Below, in pieces: positions 17,734 through 27,472 of a DNA stretch of 64,000 nucleotides. The DNA is taken from NCBI GenBank assembly GCA_963746325.1, contig CAVVBC010000036.1, forward strand, positions 248,001 to 312,000, written 5' to 3'. The DNA comes from RPQJ01 sp963746325 (GTDB lineage: Bacteria; Pseudomonadota; Gammaproteobacteria; Steroidobacterales; Steroidobacteraceae). The translations under genes were made by a program, and so were the position numbers. The notes under the pieces were generated by a model, which ran no database searches, had not been told where the DNA came from, and was given only the letters and a program-made list of their open reading frames with translations. The stretch's first letter is position 1. Each line of letters starts with the position of its first letter.

Positions 17734-18713
17734 TGCAGATCGTGCTCGCACGGCCCCGTGGGTTCTGTGCGGGCGTGACGCGCGCGATCGAGATCGTCGA
17801 ACGCGCGCTGGCGATTCATGGCGCGCCTGTCTACGTCTTCCACGAGATCGTGCACAACGGTCACGTGGTGGGCGACCTCGAACGGCAGGGCGCCATCTTC
17901 GTGGACGATATCGCCGCCATTCCGCGTGGGGCCGTCACGGTCTTCAGCGCGCACGGCGTCGCAGCCGGCGTCGAGCGGCAAGCGCGCCAGCGGCAGCTCG
18001 AGGTCATCGACGCCACCTGTCCACTGGTGGCGAAGGTGCACCTGCACGTGCAGCGGTTCGTGCGGCAGGGCCTGCCGGTGGTGCTGATCGGGCACGCCGG
18101 TCACGACGAGGTCGTCGGCACCGTGGGCAAGGTGAGCGATACGGTTCACGTGGTGGGGAGCATCGCCGAGGTGGAGCGGCTGCCGCTGCCGCCGGGCACG
18201 GCGATCGGCTACGTCACGCAGACCACGCTCAGCGTCGACGACACGCGCGACATCATCGCCGCCCTGGCGCGCCGCTACCCGGACCTGCAGGGTCCGGAAC
18301 TCGACGACATCTGTTACGCGACCCACAACCGCCAGCAGGCGGTGAAGCAGATCGCCGGTGACGTCGACCTCATGCTCGTGGTTGGCGCCGCGAACAGTTC
18401 CAATTCAACTCGCCTGCAGGAAGTGGCAGCGCACTGTGGTTGCGCGGCCCATCTCATCGCCGATGCCGGCGCCATCGATCCCGCTTGGCTCCATGGCGCG
18501 AACCGCGTCGGGGTAACGGCGGGAGCCTCCGCACCTGAATACCTGGTGGCCGGGGTGATCCGTCGCCTGCGCGAACTGGGTGCTTCGTCCGAGATCGAGT
18601 TCGGCAACCTGGTCGAGAACGTGACTTTCCGGTTGCCGGCCGCCGTGCTGCGCCGGCATCTGCGCCGGACGGCTGAAGCGATGCCCCAGCACGCCTACGC
18701 CGGCGTGCTGTAG
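17733..18713 (+). CDS. ispH: Second 4-hydroxy-3-methylbut-2-enyl diphosphate reductase (cluster copy)
   Basis: IspH/LytB, a [4Fe-4S] enzyme making IPP and DMAPP at the end of the MEP pathway. The three cluster cysteines are in GFCAGV (Cys12), ATCPLV and DICYATHNRQ, with ANSSNSTRL and VTAGASAPE near the end. The frame is intact over 326 residues. It is translationally coupled to pufC and is a diverged second copy; the housekeeping one follows lspA at 61174. A photosynthesis-linked copy would raise isoprenoid supply for the bacteriochlorophyll tail and carotenoids. The gene ends 17 bases from the convergent dxs. Confidence 0.92.
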   Translation: MQIVLARPRGFCAGVTRAIEIVERALAIHGAPVYVFHEIVHNGHVVGDLERQGAIFVDDIAAIPRGAVTVFSAHGVAAGVERQARQRQLEVIDATCPLVAKVHLHVQRFVRQGLPVVLIGHAGHDEVVGTVGKVSDTVHVVGSIAEVERLPLPPGTAIGYVTQTTLSVDDTRDIIAALARRYPDLQGPELDDICYATHNRQQAVKQIAGDVDLMLVVGAANSSNSTRLQEVAAHCGCAAHLIADAGAIDPAWLHGANRVGVTAGASAPEYLVAGVIRRLRELGASSEIEFGNLVENVTFRLPAAVLRRHLRRTAEAMPQHAYAGVL

Positions 18714-18730
18714 TCCCTGATCCCTAATCC

Positions 18731-20615
18731 CTAATCCGCTTTCTGCGCGACCACGGCGCGGGTGGGTCCGCCTGCGCGACGGGTGCTGGCTGGCACCGCA
18801 TTGACTCGCGCGCCAGCTCGCGCAACCTGGCCCAGTCGCGTCGCGATTGCCTGCCCGATGCCGGCCGTGTCGAGGCCGGCGTCACGCAGGGCCTCTTCAC
18901 GCGTGCCGTGTTCGACGAAACGGTCGGGCAAGCCCAGTTGCAGCAGGGGCACATGCACCTGCCGGCGGGCGAGACATTCCTGCACGGCGCTGCCGGCACC
19001 GCCGGCCACCGCATTTTCTTCCAGCGTCACCACCAGGTCGTGCTTGCGCGCGACGTCGAGCACCATGCTTTCGTCCAGCGGCTTGACGAACCGCATGTTG
19101 ACGACGGTCGCGTCGAGCCCCTCGGCCGCTTCCAGCGCGTTCGAGAGCAACGTGCCGAAGGCCATGATCGCGACCCGGCCCGAGCCGATCCGGCGCAGTT
19201 CGGCCGTCCCGATCGGCATGGCCTGCGGCGCGCGGTCGGCCAGCGGCGCCGGAATCGGGCAGCGCGGATAGCGCACCGCCGTCGGGCCGTCGTGCAGCAG
19301 GCCCGTCTGCAGCATGTTGCGCAGTTCGTTGCCGTCGCTCGGCGCCATCACCACCATTCCCGGCACGCAGCGCAGGAAACTCAAGTCGAGCGCGCCGTTG
19401 TGGGTCGCGCCGTCCGGCCCGACGAGCCCGGCGCGATCGATGGCGAACAGCACCGGCAGCTCCTGCAGCGCCACGTCGTGGACCAGCTGGTCATAGGCGC
19501 GTTGCAGGAACGTCGAGTAAATGGCGACGACGGGCCGCGCGCCGCGGCAGGCGAGGCCGGCGGCGAACGTCACGCAATGCTGCTCGGCGATACCGACGTC
19601 GAAATAGCGATCCGCATGCTGCTGCGAGAACGCGACGAGGCCGGAGCCCTCGCGCATCGCCGGTGTCACGGCGAGCAGGCGCGGCTCGGCGACGGCCGCG
19701 TCACAGAGCCACTGACCGAAAACGTCGGTATAGGTCGGTAGCGTGCGGCCTGGCGAGGGCACGATGCCCACGGCCGGGTCGAAGCTGGTCACGCCGTGGT
19801 ACTTGACGGGGTCGGCTTCGGCACGCGCGTAACCGTGGCCTTTCTGGGTGCGCACGTGCAGCACCCGCGGGCAGCGCCGCTCGTTCAGGCCGCGCAGGGT
19901 GGCGACGAGGGCGGGGAGGTCATGGCCGTCGCAGGGCCCCGTGTACTCGAAGCCGAGGGCTTCGAAGAACCCGCGCACGCTCACCGGTTCGCCCGCGCGG
20001 CTCTGCTCCGTCGCGCGATTGAGCGAGTGGGATAGCGCCCCGACGTTCTCCGAGATCGACATGCCGTTGTCGTTGACGATCACGAGCAGGTCGAGGCCGG
20101 GCATCGCCCCGGCCTGCTGCAGCGCCTCGAAAGGCATGCCTGCCGTGAGCGCGCCGTCGCCGATGATCGCGACCGAGCGCGCGGGCCGTCCGCTGCGCTG
20201 GCCGGCCACGGCAATGCCGAGTGCGGCGCTGACCGAGGTGCTCGAATGGCCGGCGCCGAAGGCAGTCGTACGGGCTCTCGTCGCGACGCAGGAACCCCGA
20301 CAAGCCATCGCGCTTGCGCAGCGTATTCATTCGCTCGCGACGGCCCGTAAGCGCCTTGTGCGGATAGGTCTGGTGGCCCACGTCCCACACCAGCGCGTCG
20401 CGCGGTGTGTCGAACACGTAGTGCAAGGCGACCGTCAGTTCGAGCGCACCCAGCCCCGCGGCCAGGTGTCCGCCGCCGCGCGCCACGGTCTCGACCAGGT
20501 AGTCGCGCAGTTCGTCGGCGAGCGGTTGCAGTTCGTCTTCGCGCAGGCGCCGCAGGTCCGCCGGCACGGCGACGGATTGCAGCCGGGGGCGGTGGTGTCC
20601 AGGTTGCGTATTCAC
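18731..20615 (-). CDS. dxs: 1-deoxy-D-xylulose-5-phosphate synthase (one frameshift)
   Basis: Thiamine-diphosphate enzyme that condenses pyruvate with glyceraldehyde 3-phosphate, first step of the MEP pathway. Motifs: DVGHQTYPHKALTGR, AFGAGHSSTS, the cofactor motif GDGALTAGMPFEAL, and later RAGLVGPDGATHNG. Near 20262 one extra base splits it: codons up to FLRRDESPYD are in one frame and the continuation AFGAGHSS in another. With that base removed the protein is 627 residues, standard for Dxs. It is the last gene of the leftward superoperon, four bases after puhE. A photosynthesis-cluster dxs is known in other purple bacteria. Confidence 0.93.
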
Positions 20616-20619
20616 GGTG

Positions 20620-21405
20620 TCAACCCTCCGCAGCCGGCGCGGCGCGCCGGTGCGACTTGAGGCCGAGGCGCCAGAGCGCGTCTGCCGGAATCGGCAGCAT
20701 CAACATGACGTGTTCGAGCAGGCCGAGCAGGGCGATCGCGGTCAGCAAGGCGAAGCCGGCCTCCTCGAAGGCGCTTGCGGCCGGATGCAGCGTGCGGCGC
20801 GCGAGCAGGCCGACGAGCACGGCGCCGGCGAGAACGGACCATGGAAACAGCGCGTTCATGCCGCGGCGCCGGAAGAAGCTCTGCAGGTAGCGCAGGTGCT
20901 GCGGCAGGAACTCGACGCCGAGGTTGCGTACGCCGAGGAACAGGTTGAGCTTGGCGCTCTGCCGCATGCCCCAGAGTACGAGGTACGTCCACAAGCCGAT
21001 CGGGTTCGGGGCATTCCAGCAGATCGCGACGAGCACGGCGCCGGCCAGGAGCAGCGAGAACTCGTGGTGCGCGATTGCCTGCACGCCGTGCCCGAAGTGG
21101 CGCCAGCCGGCGCAGTCGTCGGCGCACGCATGGCGGCGCGGGCCGGTGATCGCGCCGGTCAGGAAGAAGACTTCCTGCCAGCCCCAGGTCACGATCGCGC
21201 TGGCGAATGCAATGTAGGCGCCGAATACGCTGGTGTCGTCGCGCGTCTCCCACAGCCCGTACAGTGCAGCCAGCTGGAGCGCCGTCGCGCCCAGCAGCGT
21301 CCAGCGGAAGGTGGTGCGCGGCAGGCCGTCGAGGAACATCACGACCGCCGTCGCCGACCACCAGACGGCCAGTGCAAACAACAGCGGCAGCGCAAATTCC
21401 CCCAT
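20620..21405 (-). CDS. puhE: Photosynthetic complex putative assembly protein PuhE
   Basis: Integral membrane protein of the PuhE family (DUF3623), which accompanies puhABC and acsF. Several helices are visible, starting with LPLLFALAVWWSATAVVMFL. Family segments include TWGWQEVFFLTGAITGPRR, HHEFSLLLAG, NPIGLWTYLVLWGMRQSAKLN-type and FLGVRNLGVEFLP. 261 residues. Its job is reported as modulating reaction centre and bacteriochlorophyll production, without a known reaction. It begins seven bases after the true acsF stop. Confidence 0.9.
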   Translation of the reverse strand: MGEFALPLLFALAVWWSATAVVMFLDGLPRTTFRWTLLGATALQLAALYGLWETRDDTSVFGAYIAFASAIVTWGWQEVFFLTGAITGPRRHACADDCAGWRHFGHGVQAIAHHEFSLLLAGAVLVAICWNAPNPIGLWTYLVLWGMRQSAKLNLFLGVRNLGVEFLPQHLRYLQSFFRRRGMNALFPWSVLAGAVLVGLLARRTLHPAASAFEEAGFALLTAIALLGLLEHVMLMLPIPADALWRLGLKSHRRAAPAAEG

Positions 21406-21412
21406 GCGTCGC

Positions 21413-22478
21413 CTACCAGGCCGGCGCCATGCGTACCTGCTCCGGCACTTCGTGTTCCACGACGGGCTGGAAGTACAGGCGCACGAAGCAGTGCTGCGGC
21501 GCCGACGGCGCCCGCAGCCTGCCGCAGGGCACCGCTCACGCCGCCTCGCTTCTTGCCGGCTTCCACCGCTTCCATCTGCAGGCGCAGGCGTTCGAGCAGT
21601 GCGCGGAACACCGGGCTGTCGGTGTCGAGCGTGAACGGGAAGACCTGCTTGGTGCAGGCCGAGGTGATGGAGAACACCTTGTAGTCGTAATCGGTCGGGT
21701 CGATCCCGAACGCTTCGTGCATGTACGGGCGCTGGTGGTCGCGCACGTACATCGTCGCGTAGACCGCGAGCAGGAAGAAGCGGATCCAGAACCGGTTCAG
21801 GCCGCGGAGCAGGTGCGGGTTGGCGCGCAGCAGCACTGCGAATGCTTCACCGTGACGGAACTCGTCGTTGCACCACTCTTCGAACCACCGGAAGATCGGG
21901 TGGAAGCGACGCTCTGGATGGCGCTCGAGCTGGCGGAAGATCGTGATGTAGCGGGCGTAGCCGATCTTCTCCGAAAGGTACGTCGCGTAGTAGATGTATT
22001 TCGGCTTGAAGAACGTGTACTTCTTCGACTTGGTCAGCTGGCCGAGGTCGACGCCCAGTCCAAAATCCTTGAGCGACTTGTTGATGAAGCCGGCGTGCCG
22101 GCTCTCGTCGCGGGCCATGTAGCCCATCAGGGTCCGCATGTCCTCGTTCTTCACGTGCTTCTTGATTTCGCTGTACAGCACGCAGCCGGAGAACTCGGCG
22201 GTGCACGAGCTCACCAGGAACTCGACGAACTCCGCGCGCAGGCCCGGCGAGAGTTCGCGCACTTCGTCGGCAAACTGGTCGTCGCGCTCGAAGTGGTGCC
22301 GGTTGTTGTCACGGCGGAACTCGGACATCAGCTGGTCCCATTCGGCGCGTACGGGGGTCAGGTCGATGCGATCGAGCGCCGAGTAATCCGTGCGGTAGAA
22401 GCGCGGCGTCAGCAGCGTGTCGGCTTCGGCGCGCCGCGTGGCATCGGCGGTGGTCCGGATCGCTTCGGTATGTGACAT
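21413..22478 (-). CDS. acsF: Aerobic Mg-protoporphyrin IX monomethyl ester cyclase (one frameshift)
   Basis: Di-iron oxygenase that forms ring E of the macrocycle using O2. Both iron-binding helices are clear: ARDESRHAGF and CNDEFRHGEAF. The body is uninterrupted up to GALRQAAGAVGAA; near 21488 one extra base shifts the end, and the family C terminus FVRLYFQPVVEHEV to VRMAPAW is read in the next frame with TAG at 21415-21413. Corrected length is 354 residues, as expected. Uncorrected, translation would run into puhE. No bchE, the oxygen-independent alternative, is in the window. Confidence 0.93.
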
Positions 22479-22496
22479 CGGGCAGGTACTCCGCGT

Positions 22497-22946
22497 TCAG
22501 GTAGTGGTGTCGCCGGCATCGAGCAGCGCCGCGAAGGGCGCCACGTTCGACGGGCCGAAGGCTTCGAGATAGACGTGCCGGTCGGTGACCGGATCGGTGA
22601 GCGACAGGCGGCCATCGCTCCAGCGGGTCAATTCGAAAGGCGTCTCGGCGCCCACGTCACGCCGCAGCCGCTCCTGCGCCAGGCCGCGCACCACGCCGCG
22701 CAGGAAGCCGTTGGTGCCCGGAGCGACGACGCTGACGAGATCACCGTCACTTTCCGTGACGACCACGGCGCCGTCGGCCCTGTCCGCGAATCGAAGCTCG
22801 CGCGTCTCGACAGCCTCCGCGGCGGGGGCAGCCGTCGTTTGTCCACCGAGGCGGCCGAATGCAGCGCCTGCGAGTGCAAGCGTGACGAGGCTGGCGGCGG
22901 CCAGGAGTGCGCCACGGGGCAGGCTGCGATCTGCGAAATGGATCAC
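22497..22946 (-). CDS. puhC: Photosynthetic complex assembly protein PuhC
   Basis: Small protein with one N-terminal membrane helix (about residues 13-32, ALLAAASLVTLALAGAAFG) and a periplasmic domain; 149 residues. The segments RELRFADRADGAVVV, TNGFLRGVVRGLAQERL and DVGAETPFELTRWSDGRLSL are the PuhC pattern. PuhC aids LH1-reaction centre assembly. Order puhA-puhB-puhC-acsF-puhE is the usual one. It lies 13 bases after puhB and 18 before acsF. Confidence 0.9.
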   Translation of the reverse strand: MIHFADRSLPRGALLAAASLVTLALAGAAFGRLGGQTTAAPAAEAVETRELRFADRADGAVVVTESDGDLVSVVAPGTNGFLRGVVRGLAQERLRRDVGAETPFELTRWSDGRLSLTDPVTDRHVYLEAFGPSNVAPFAALLDAGDTTT

Positions 22947-22959
22947 TCATGGCTGCGAC

Positions 22960-23625
22960 TCACGCCGTCGCCGTCGAGGCGGGTCGGGGCGACAGCGACG
23001 ACTCGCGGGTCGGACGCGTCACCGCAGCCGGGGCGGGCACGGCGTCCGGTGCGCCAAGCGCCGTCATCAGGGCCTTGGCGGCGACGTCACCGTCGGTCAG
23101 GCAGCGCAGCATCGGCCGCACGCGGAAGTAGTGCCAGGGCTGCACGTGCGGCCAGGTGAGCAGGTAGCCCATCCGCTGGCCAGGCACGAGTGTGAGCGGC
23201 AGATCGGTCGTGCCGTCGGCATGGCGACGCAGGTCGGCCGCCTCGACGAGCTTCAGCGGCAAATTGACCGACATCGGCAGCGCCACGCCGAAGCGCAGCA
23301 CGAGACGAGCCGTGGTGATGGTGTAGATCGTGCTGCGGGCGAGTGCCCACGCCAGCAGCGACAGCACCGCGATGGCTGCCGCTCCGAGCACGACCAGCCA
23401 TGCTGCCCCGCGCACTGCCTCGGTCAGGCCCGTTCCGGCATTGATGACCTCGACCACGTGCCAGGCCGCGAGGAAGGCGAAATAGGCCCCGACCTTGCGC
23501 ACATGCAGTGAGCGACGCGCCAGCGCGCGCCACGAGGGCGCGCCTTGCCACAAAATCCGCTCGCCCGGCGGCAGTTCCGCAGGCAACCCCGGGACCGGCT
23601 CGTGTTCGTGCTCGTGACTGCTCAT
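22960..23625 (-). CDS. puhB: Photosynthetic complex assembly protein PuhB
   Basis: Membrane protein needed for efficient reaction-centre assembly. It carries the PH-like bPH2 pattern of the family: LPPGERILWQGAPSWRALARR at the start, two or three hydrophobic segments near residues 45-105, STIYTITTARLVLRFG, and QRMGYLLTWPHVQPWHY. 221 residues with a Thr/Ala-rich tail. Its ATG overlaps the puhA stop (ATGA). Confidence 0.91.
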   Translation of the reverse strand: MSSHEHEHEPVPGLPAELPPGERILWQGAPSWRALARRSLHVRKVGAYFAFLAAWHVVEVINAGTGLTEAVRGAAWLVVLGAAAIAVLSLLAWALARSTIYTITTARLVLRFGVALPMSVNLPLKLVEAADLRRHADGTTDLPLTLVPGQRMGYLLTWPHVQPWHYFRVRPMLRCLTDGDVAAKALMTALGAPDAVPAPAAVTRPTRESSLSPRPASTATA

Positions 23626-24395
23626 AGCCAGGGTCCCAGGCGGGAGGGTTCGGCGTACAGCGTGCCGCCGCCGTAATAGGCGCTCAGACGGTCTTCCTCC
23701 AGCAGAGTGATCAGGTCGGGATTGCGCAGGCCCGGCACGTGTTCGAACTGGTCTGCCATGATCGAACGCACGACGACGCGCGAGCGCGAGCCATCCACTT
23801 TCGAAAAGCCCATCGGCACCAGCACGTGGCGCTTGCTGCCCGCGACTTCAACCTCGAGGTAACGCACCTGCGGTTCGGCGCGGTCGACCCAGGCGTCGGT
23901 CACGACACCGGCGACCCGCCCGTCACCGCCAACCACGTCCATTCCCCGCGGATCCGGGCCCGCCGAGGCAATGCCGAAACCGGCGGCGGCACGCAGCGGC
24001 ACGATCTTCGGCTCGCCTTCGAGCGTCAGGTCGGGCGCATCGGCGCGCAACGCATACGCGGCGGGCCCGACGCCGTCCCGCATCGGGTTGCCGGTCGGGC
24101 TGAGCGGCGCGCCCGGCCACAGTTCCGTCGGCTCCGCGAGGATCTGGCGAGCGGCAGGCGCGACCGGGTCGGGCTTGAGCACCGAGCCGCCGTGCGGCAG
24201 CCGGTAGCTCTTCGGCTCGGGCATCGCGGGGAAGCCCTGCACCTTGATCGAGCCCGAGCGATCCGACTCGAGCGGATAGCCCTCGCGCTTGTCCTCCCTG
24301 CGGATGTAGATGATCAGGCCGGCAAAGAAAATCCAGAACGCGTAGAGCACGACCTGGGCCACGTCGATGTGGCTGGTAATGGCACCGGTACTCAT
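23622..24395 (-). CDS. puhA: Photosynthetic reaction centre H subunit
   Basis: The H chain caps the cytoplasmic side of the reaction centre and helps deliver protons to QB. One membrane helix near the N terminus (AQVVLYAFWIFFAGLIIYIRRE) is followed by the conserved EDKREGYPLES, the segment YRLPHGG and a globular part with VGGDGRVAGVVTDAWVDRAE and SRSRVVVRSIMADQF. 257 residues. ATG 24395 has GGGAGG nine bases before it. The stop overlaps puhB. Confidence 0.95.
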   Translation of the reverse strand: MSTGAITSHIDVAQVVLYAFWIFFAGLIIYIRREDKREGYPLESDRSGSIKVQGFPAMPEPKSYRLPHGGSVLKPDPVAPAARQILAEPTELWPGAPLSPTGNPMRDGVGPAAYALRADAPDLTLEGEPKIVPLRAAAGFGIASAGPDPRGMDVVGGDGRVAGVVTDAWVDRAEPQVRYLEVEVAGSKRHVLVPMGFSKVDGSRSRVVVRSIMADQFEHVPGLRNPDLITLLEEDRLSAYYGGGTLYAEPSRLGPWL

Positions 24396-24423
24396 GACTA
24401 GCAAACCTCCCCTGACGAAACGA

Positions 24424-25854
24424 TTAACCTGGGAACTCGGCCAGGCCGAAAGGCCGGGTCGGACGCGTGCGCACGGCTGCCGTCCGCACCAGTGGGCCGA
24501 TCGCGACCAGCGCCACGAACAGCAGCGCGATCTCGATGTGGTACACGAACGAATAGCCGGTGACGCGGTCGGTAAGCGCGGGTCCGAGCGCGCCATGCTC
24601 GGCCAGCACACCGACTGCATCACGGATGAAACCGCCCAGCGCGATGCCGATTCCGGCCGCGGTAGCCTGCACGGCACCCCACGCGCCGAGTGCGAGCCCG
24701 CTGTTGTCGCTGCGCTCCACGTCCATGGCGAGCGTGAGCGTGCTCACTGCGAACAGTCCCGCGCCGAAGCCGATCAGCAGCGTGCCGGTGCGAAAGAGGA
24801 GGGGCGAAGCCAGTGCGGCCGAGAAGATCACGGCGGCGAAGGCAACGACGCCGGTGAGCAGGCCGAACGCGGCGAGGCGATGCGGGTCGGCGCCGCGGCT
24901 GAGCCGACGGGCAGCCAGCGCGAACGCGAGCATCGCGCCCAGCGCCTGGAACGCCGTGAGCGTGGTGGTCGCCGCCACGGCCAGGTGCAGGATCTCGCCG
25001 CCATACGGTTCGAGCAGCACGTCCTGCATGGCGAAGGCGGCGGTGCCGACGCCCACCGCCACGAGGAAGCGCTGGCGCCGGCCGTCACTGTTGAACTCCG
25101 CCCAGCGTTCGCCGAAGGTGATCTCGCGTCCGGCGCCCGTCGTGCGCGCCGGATCGCGCGCTTCCTGCTTCCACAGCGCGACCAGGTTGAAAGCCAGCGT
25201 CAGCAGCGCCGAGCCCTGCACCACCTGGATCAGGCGGATCGGCGAGAAGTTCTCGAGCAGCAGTCCGTACACCAGCGCGCACAGCACGGACCCGGCCAGC
25301 AGCATGAGATAGAGCAGCGAGACCACGCGGGGACGCGATTCTGGCGGTGACAGGTCCGCGGCGAGCGCAAGGCCCGCGGTCTGCGTCATGTGCATGCCGG
25401 CGCCGACGGTCACGAAGGCGAGTGCCGCGGCAACGGTGCCGATCCAGGCGGGACCGTGCGTGTCGCCCGAAAGAATCAGCAGGGCGAACGGCATGATCGC
25501 GAGGCCGCCGAACTGCAGCAGCGTCCCGAACCAGAGATACGGCACGCGGCGCCAGCCGAGCACGGAACGATGCGTGTCGGACTTGAAGCCAATCAACGCG
25601 CGGAACGGCGCAAGCAGCAGCGGCAGCGCCACCATCAGCGCGACGATCCAGGCCGGCACGTTCAGCTCCAGGATCATCACGCGGTTGAGCGTGCCCGTGA
25701 GCAACACACCCGCCATCGCCACCGAGACCTGGAACAGCGACAGTCGCAGCAGCCTGCCCAGCGGCAGCTCAGCGCTCGCGGCATCCGCGAACGGCAGGAA
25801 GCGCGTGCCGACGCGCTGCCATGCCGCCACCGACCGGATGCCGAGTTCGCTCAT
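24424..25854 (-). CDS. lhaA: LH1 assembly protein LhaA (PucC/BCD family transporter)
   Basis: Twelve-helix major-facilitator-type protein of the PucC family, required for LH1 assembly and thought to deliver bacteriochlorophyll. Family segments: LLRLSLFQVSVAMAGVLLTG, TLNRVMILELNVPAWIVALM, PFRALIGFKSDTHRS and MQDVLLEPYGGEIL. 476 residues. ATG at 25854 lies in the bchM stop (ATGA); upstream in-frame codons belong to bchM sequence. Similar in fold to the PucC-like gene at 38236, which is the other branch of the family. Confidence 0.92.
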   Translation of the reverse strand: MSELGIRSVAAWQRVGTRFLPFADAASAELPLGRLLRLSLFQVSVAMAGVLLTGTLNRVMILELNVPAWIVALMVALPLLLAPFRALIGFKSDTHRSVLGWRRVPYLWFGTLLQFGGLAIMPFALLILSGDTHGPAWIGTVAAALAFVTVGAGMHMTQTAGLALAADLSPPESRPRVVSLLYLMLLAGSVLCALVYGLLLENFSPIRLIQVVQGSALLTLAFNLVALWKQEARDPARTTGAGREITFGERWAEFNSDGRRQRFLVAVGVGTAAFAMQDVLLEPYGGEILHLAVAATTTLTAFQALGAMLAFALAARRLSRGADPHRLAAFGLLTGVVAFAAVIFSAALASPLLFRTGTLLIGFGAGLFAVSTLTLAMDVERSDNSGLALGAWGAVQATAAGIGIALGGFIRDAVGVLAEHGALGPALTDRVTGYSFVYHIEIALLFVALVAIGPLVRTAAVRTRPTRPFGLAEFPG

Positions 25855-26552
25855 CGGCGCATGAGCTCCAACGCTTGCGACGTGTAGAAGCCGACGCCGA
25901 CGCGTGCGGTGCGGCCGGTGACCCACGCCGACATCGTCGACTCCGTCTCGAGCAACTCGATCAGCCGGTCGGGCGCCACCGGCTCGATGGCGGGCGCGCG
26001 GTTGCCCTGGGGCAGCAGGCGTCCCACCGCATGCATGAGCGCGAGCGGCGGCGTGCGCGGCGCGAAAGTGAACACGATGGATTCGCTGGTGCGCGCGACC
26101 AGGCCCGACAGGACGCGGACGACGTCGGCCGCCGTGTAGTGGATCAGTGAGTCCATCGCGACCACGTGATCGAAGTGTCCGAGCTGCGGGTCGAGCATGT
26201 CGCCCACCCGGAACTCGACCTGGCCGCGGCCGAAATCCATTTCGCTGCGCTCGTGCGCGAGGCCCACCAGCGTCGACGACAGGTCGATGGCGACGACGTG
26301 CGCACCGCGGCGCGCGGCCTCGATCGCCAGCGCTCCCGTGCCGCAGCCGGCATCCAGGATGCGGCGTCCGGTCAGGTCATGCGGCAGGTAATCGAGGAGG
26401 GTGGCCCGCATCTGGTTGCGGCCTTCGCGCACGGTGGCGCGGATGCGCCCGACGGGGGCATCCGACGTCAGGCGCTTCCAGGCCTCGACGGCCGTGCGGT
26501 CGAAGTAGTCCTCGAGCTGACCGCGGCGCTCGATGTAGGTGACCGTAGGCAT
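25851..26552 (-). CDS. bchM: Mg-protoporphyrin IX methyltransferase
   Basis: SAM-dependent methyltransferase that esterifies the 13-propionate of Mg-protoporphyrin IX before the cyclase. The SAM motif ILDAGCGTGALAIEAARRGA is near residue 65; MDSLIHYTAADV follows near 135; the N terminus YFDRTAVEAWKRLTSDAPV is the family pattern. 233 residues. It starts within the bchL stop (TGATG) and stops inside the lhaA start. Confidence 0.94.
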   Translation of the reverse strand: MPTVTYIERRGQLEDYFDRTAVEAWKRLTSDAPVGRIRATVREGRNQMRATLLDYLPHDLTGRRILDAGCGTGALAIEAARRGAHVVAIDLSSTLVGLAHERSEMDFGRGQVEFRVGDMLDPQLGHFDHVVAMDSLIHYTAADVVRVLSGLVARTSESIVFTFAPRTPPLALMHAVGRLLPQGNRAPAIEPVAPDRLIELLETESTMSAWVTGRTARVGVGFYTSQALELMRR

Positions 26553-27472
26553 CAGTCGAACCCCAGCAGGTCGAAGATTTCACGATCCTTGAGGGCAATG
26601 CCGTTCAAGGGCTCGGTACCGGCGTAGAGCGAGGCGGCGAGTCGCAGGTACTCGTCCTGCACGGCCTTGATCTCCGGCGTGTCTTCCATCTCGAACAGCG
26701 TCTGCTTCTTCAGGCGGCTGCGGCGGATCGCGTCGAGGTCCGGGAAGCGCGCCATGGTCTTGAGGCCCGTGCGGGCGTTGAACTTGTCGATCTGGTCCGT
26801 GTCGGCGCTGCGGTTGGCGATGACCCCGCCGAGCCGCACGTTGTAGTTCTTGGCCTTGGCGCCGATGGCCTGCACGATGCGATTCATCGCGAAGATCGAA
26901 TCGAAGTCGTTGGCGGTGATGATCAGCGCGCGGTCGGCATGCTGCAGCGGGGCGGCAAAGCCACCGCACACCACGTCGCCGAGCACGTCGAAGATCACGA
27001 CATCGGTTTCCTCGAGCAGGTGATGTTCCTTCAGCAGCTTCACGGTCTGGCCGACCACGTAGCCGCCGCAGCCGGTGCCGGCGGGCGGGCCGCCGGCCTC
27101 GACGCACATCACGCCGTTGTAGCCTTCCCAGACGAAGTCCTCGGGCCGCAGTTCTTCCGGGTGGAAGTCCACGGACTCGAGCACGTCGATCACCGTGGGC
27201 ATCAGCTTCTTGGTGAGCGTGAAGGTGGAATCGTGCTTCGGGTCGCAACCGATCTGCAGCACGCGCTTGCCGAGCTTCGAGAACGCGACGGACAGGTTCG
27301 ACGACGTCGTGCTCTTGCCGATGCCGCCCTTGCCGTACACCGCGAACACCTTGGCGGTGCCGATCTTGAGGTTGGGGTCGAGCGACACCTGCACGCTGCC
27401 CTCGCCGTCCGGGCGGTGCACGGGGAGTGCGCCCCTGCGCAGCGACGTCAGCGGAACGGTCGTGGTTTCCAT
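26552..27472 (-). CDS. bchL: Dark-operative protochlorophyllide reductase iron protein
   Basis: NifH-like ATPase that drives BchNB in light-independent reduction of ring D. P-loop YGKGGIGKSTTSSN near residue 43; cluster cysteines in AGTGCGGYVVGQ and DVVCGGFAAPLQ. 306 residues. Because the complex is oxygen-sensitive, its presence together with oxygen-using AcsF implies low-oxygen pigment synthesis. ATG 27472 overlaps the bchH stop (TGATG). Confidence 0.95.
   Translation of the reverse strand: METTTVPLTSLRRGALPVHRPDGEGSVQVSLDPNLKIGTAKVFAVYGKGGIGKSTTSSNLSVAFSKLGKRVLQIGCDPKHDSTFTLTKKLMPTVIDVLESVDFHPEELRPEDFVWEGYNGVMCVEAGGPPAGTGCGGYVVGQTVKLLKEHHLLEETDVVIFDVLGDVVCGGFAAPLQHADRALIITANDFDSIFAMNRIVQAIGAKAKNYNVRLGGVIANRSADTDQIDKFNARTGLKTMARFPDLDAIRRSRLKKQTLFEMEDTPEIKAVQDEYLRLAASLYAGTEPLNGIALKDREIFDLLGFD

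Noticed and set aside
18714..18730. Tandem ATCCCTA repeat between ispH and dxs as a functional element
   Set aside because: It is only two to three short copies in 17 bases; too small to support a claim.
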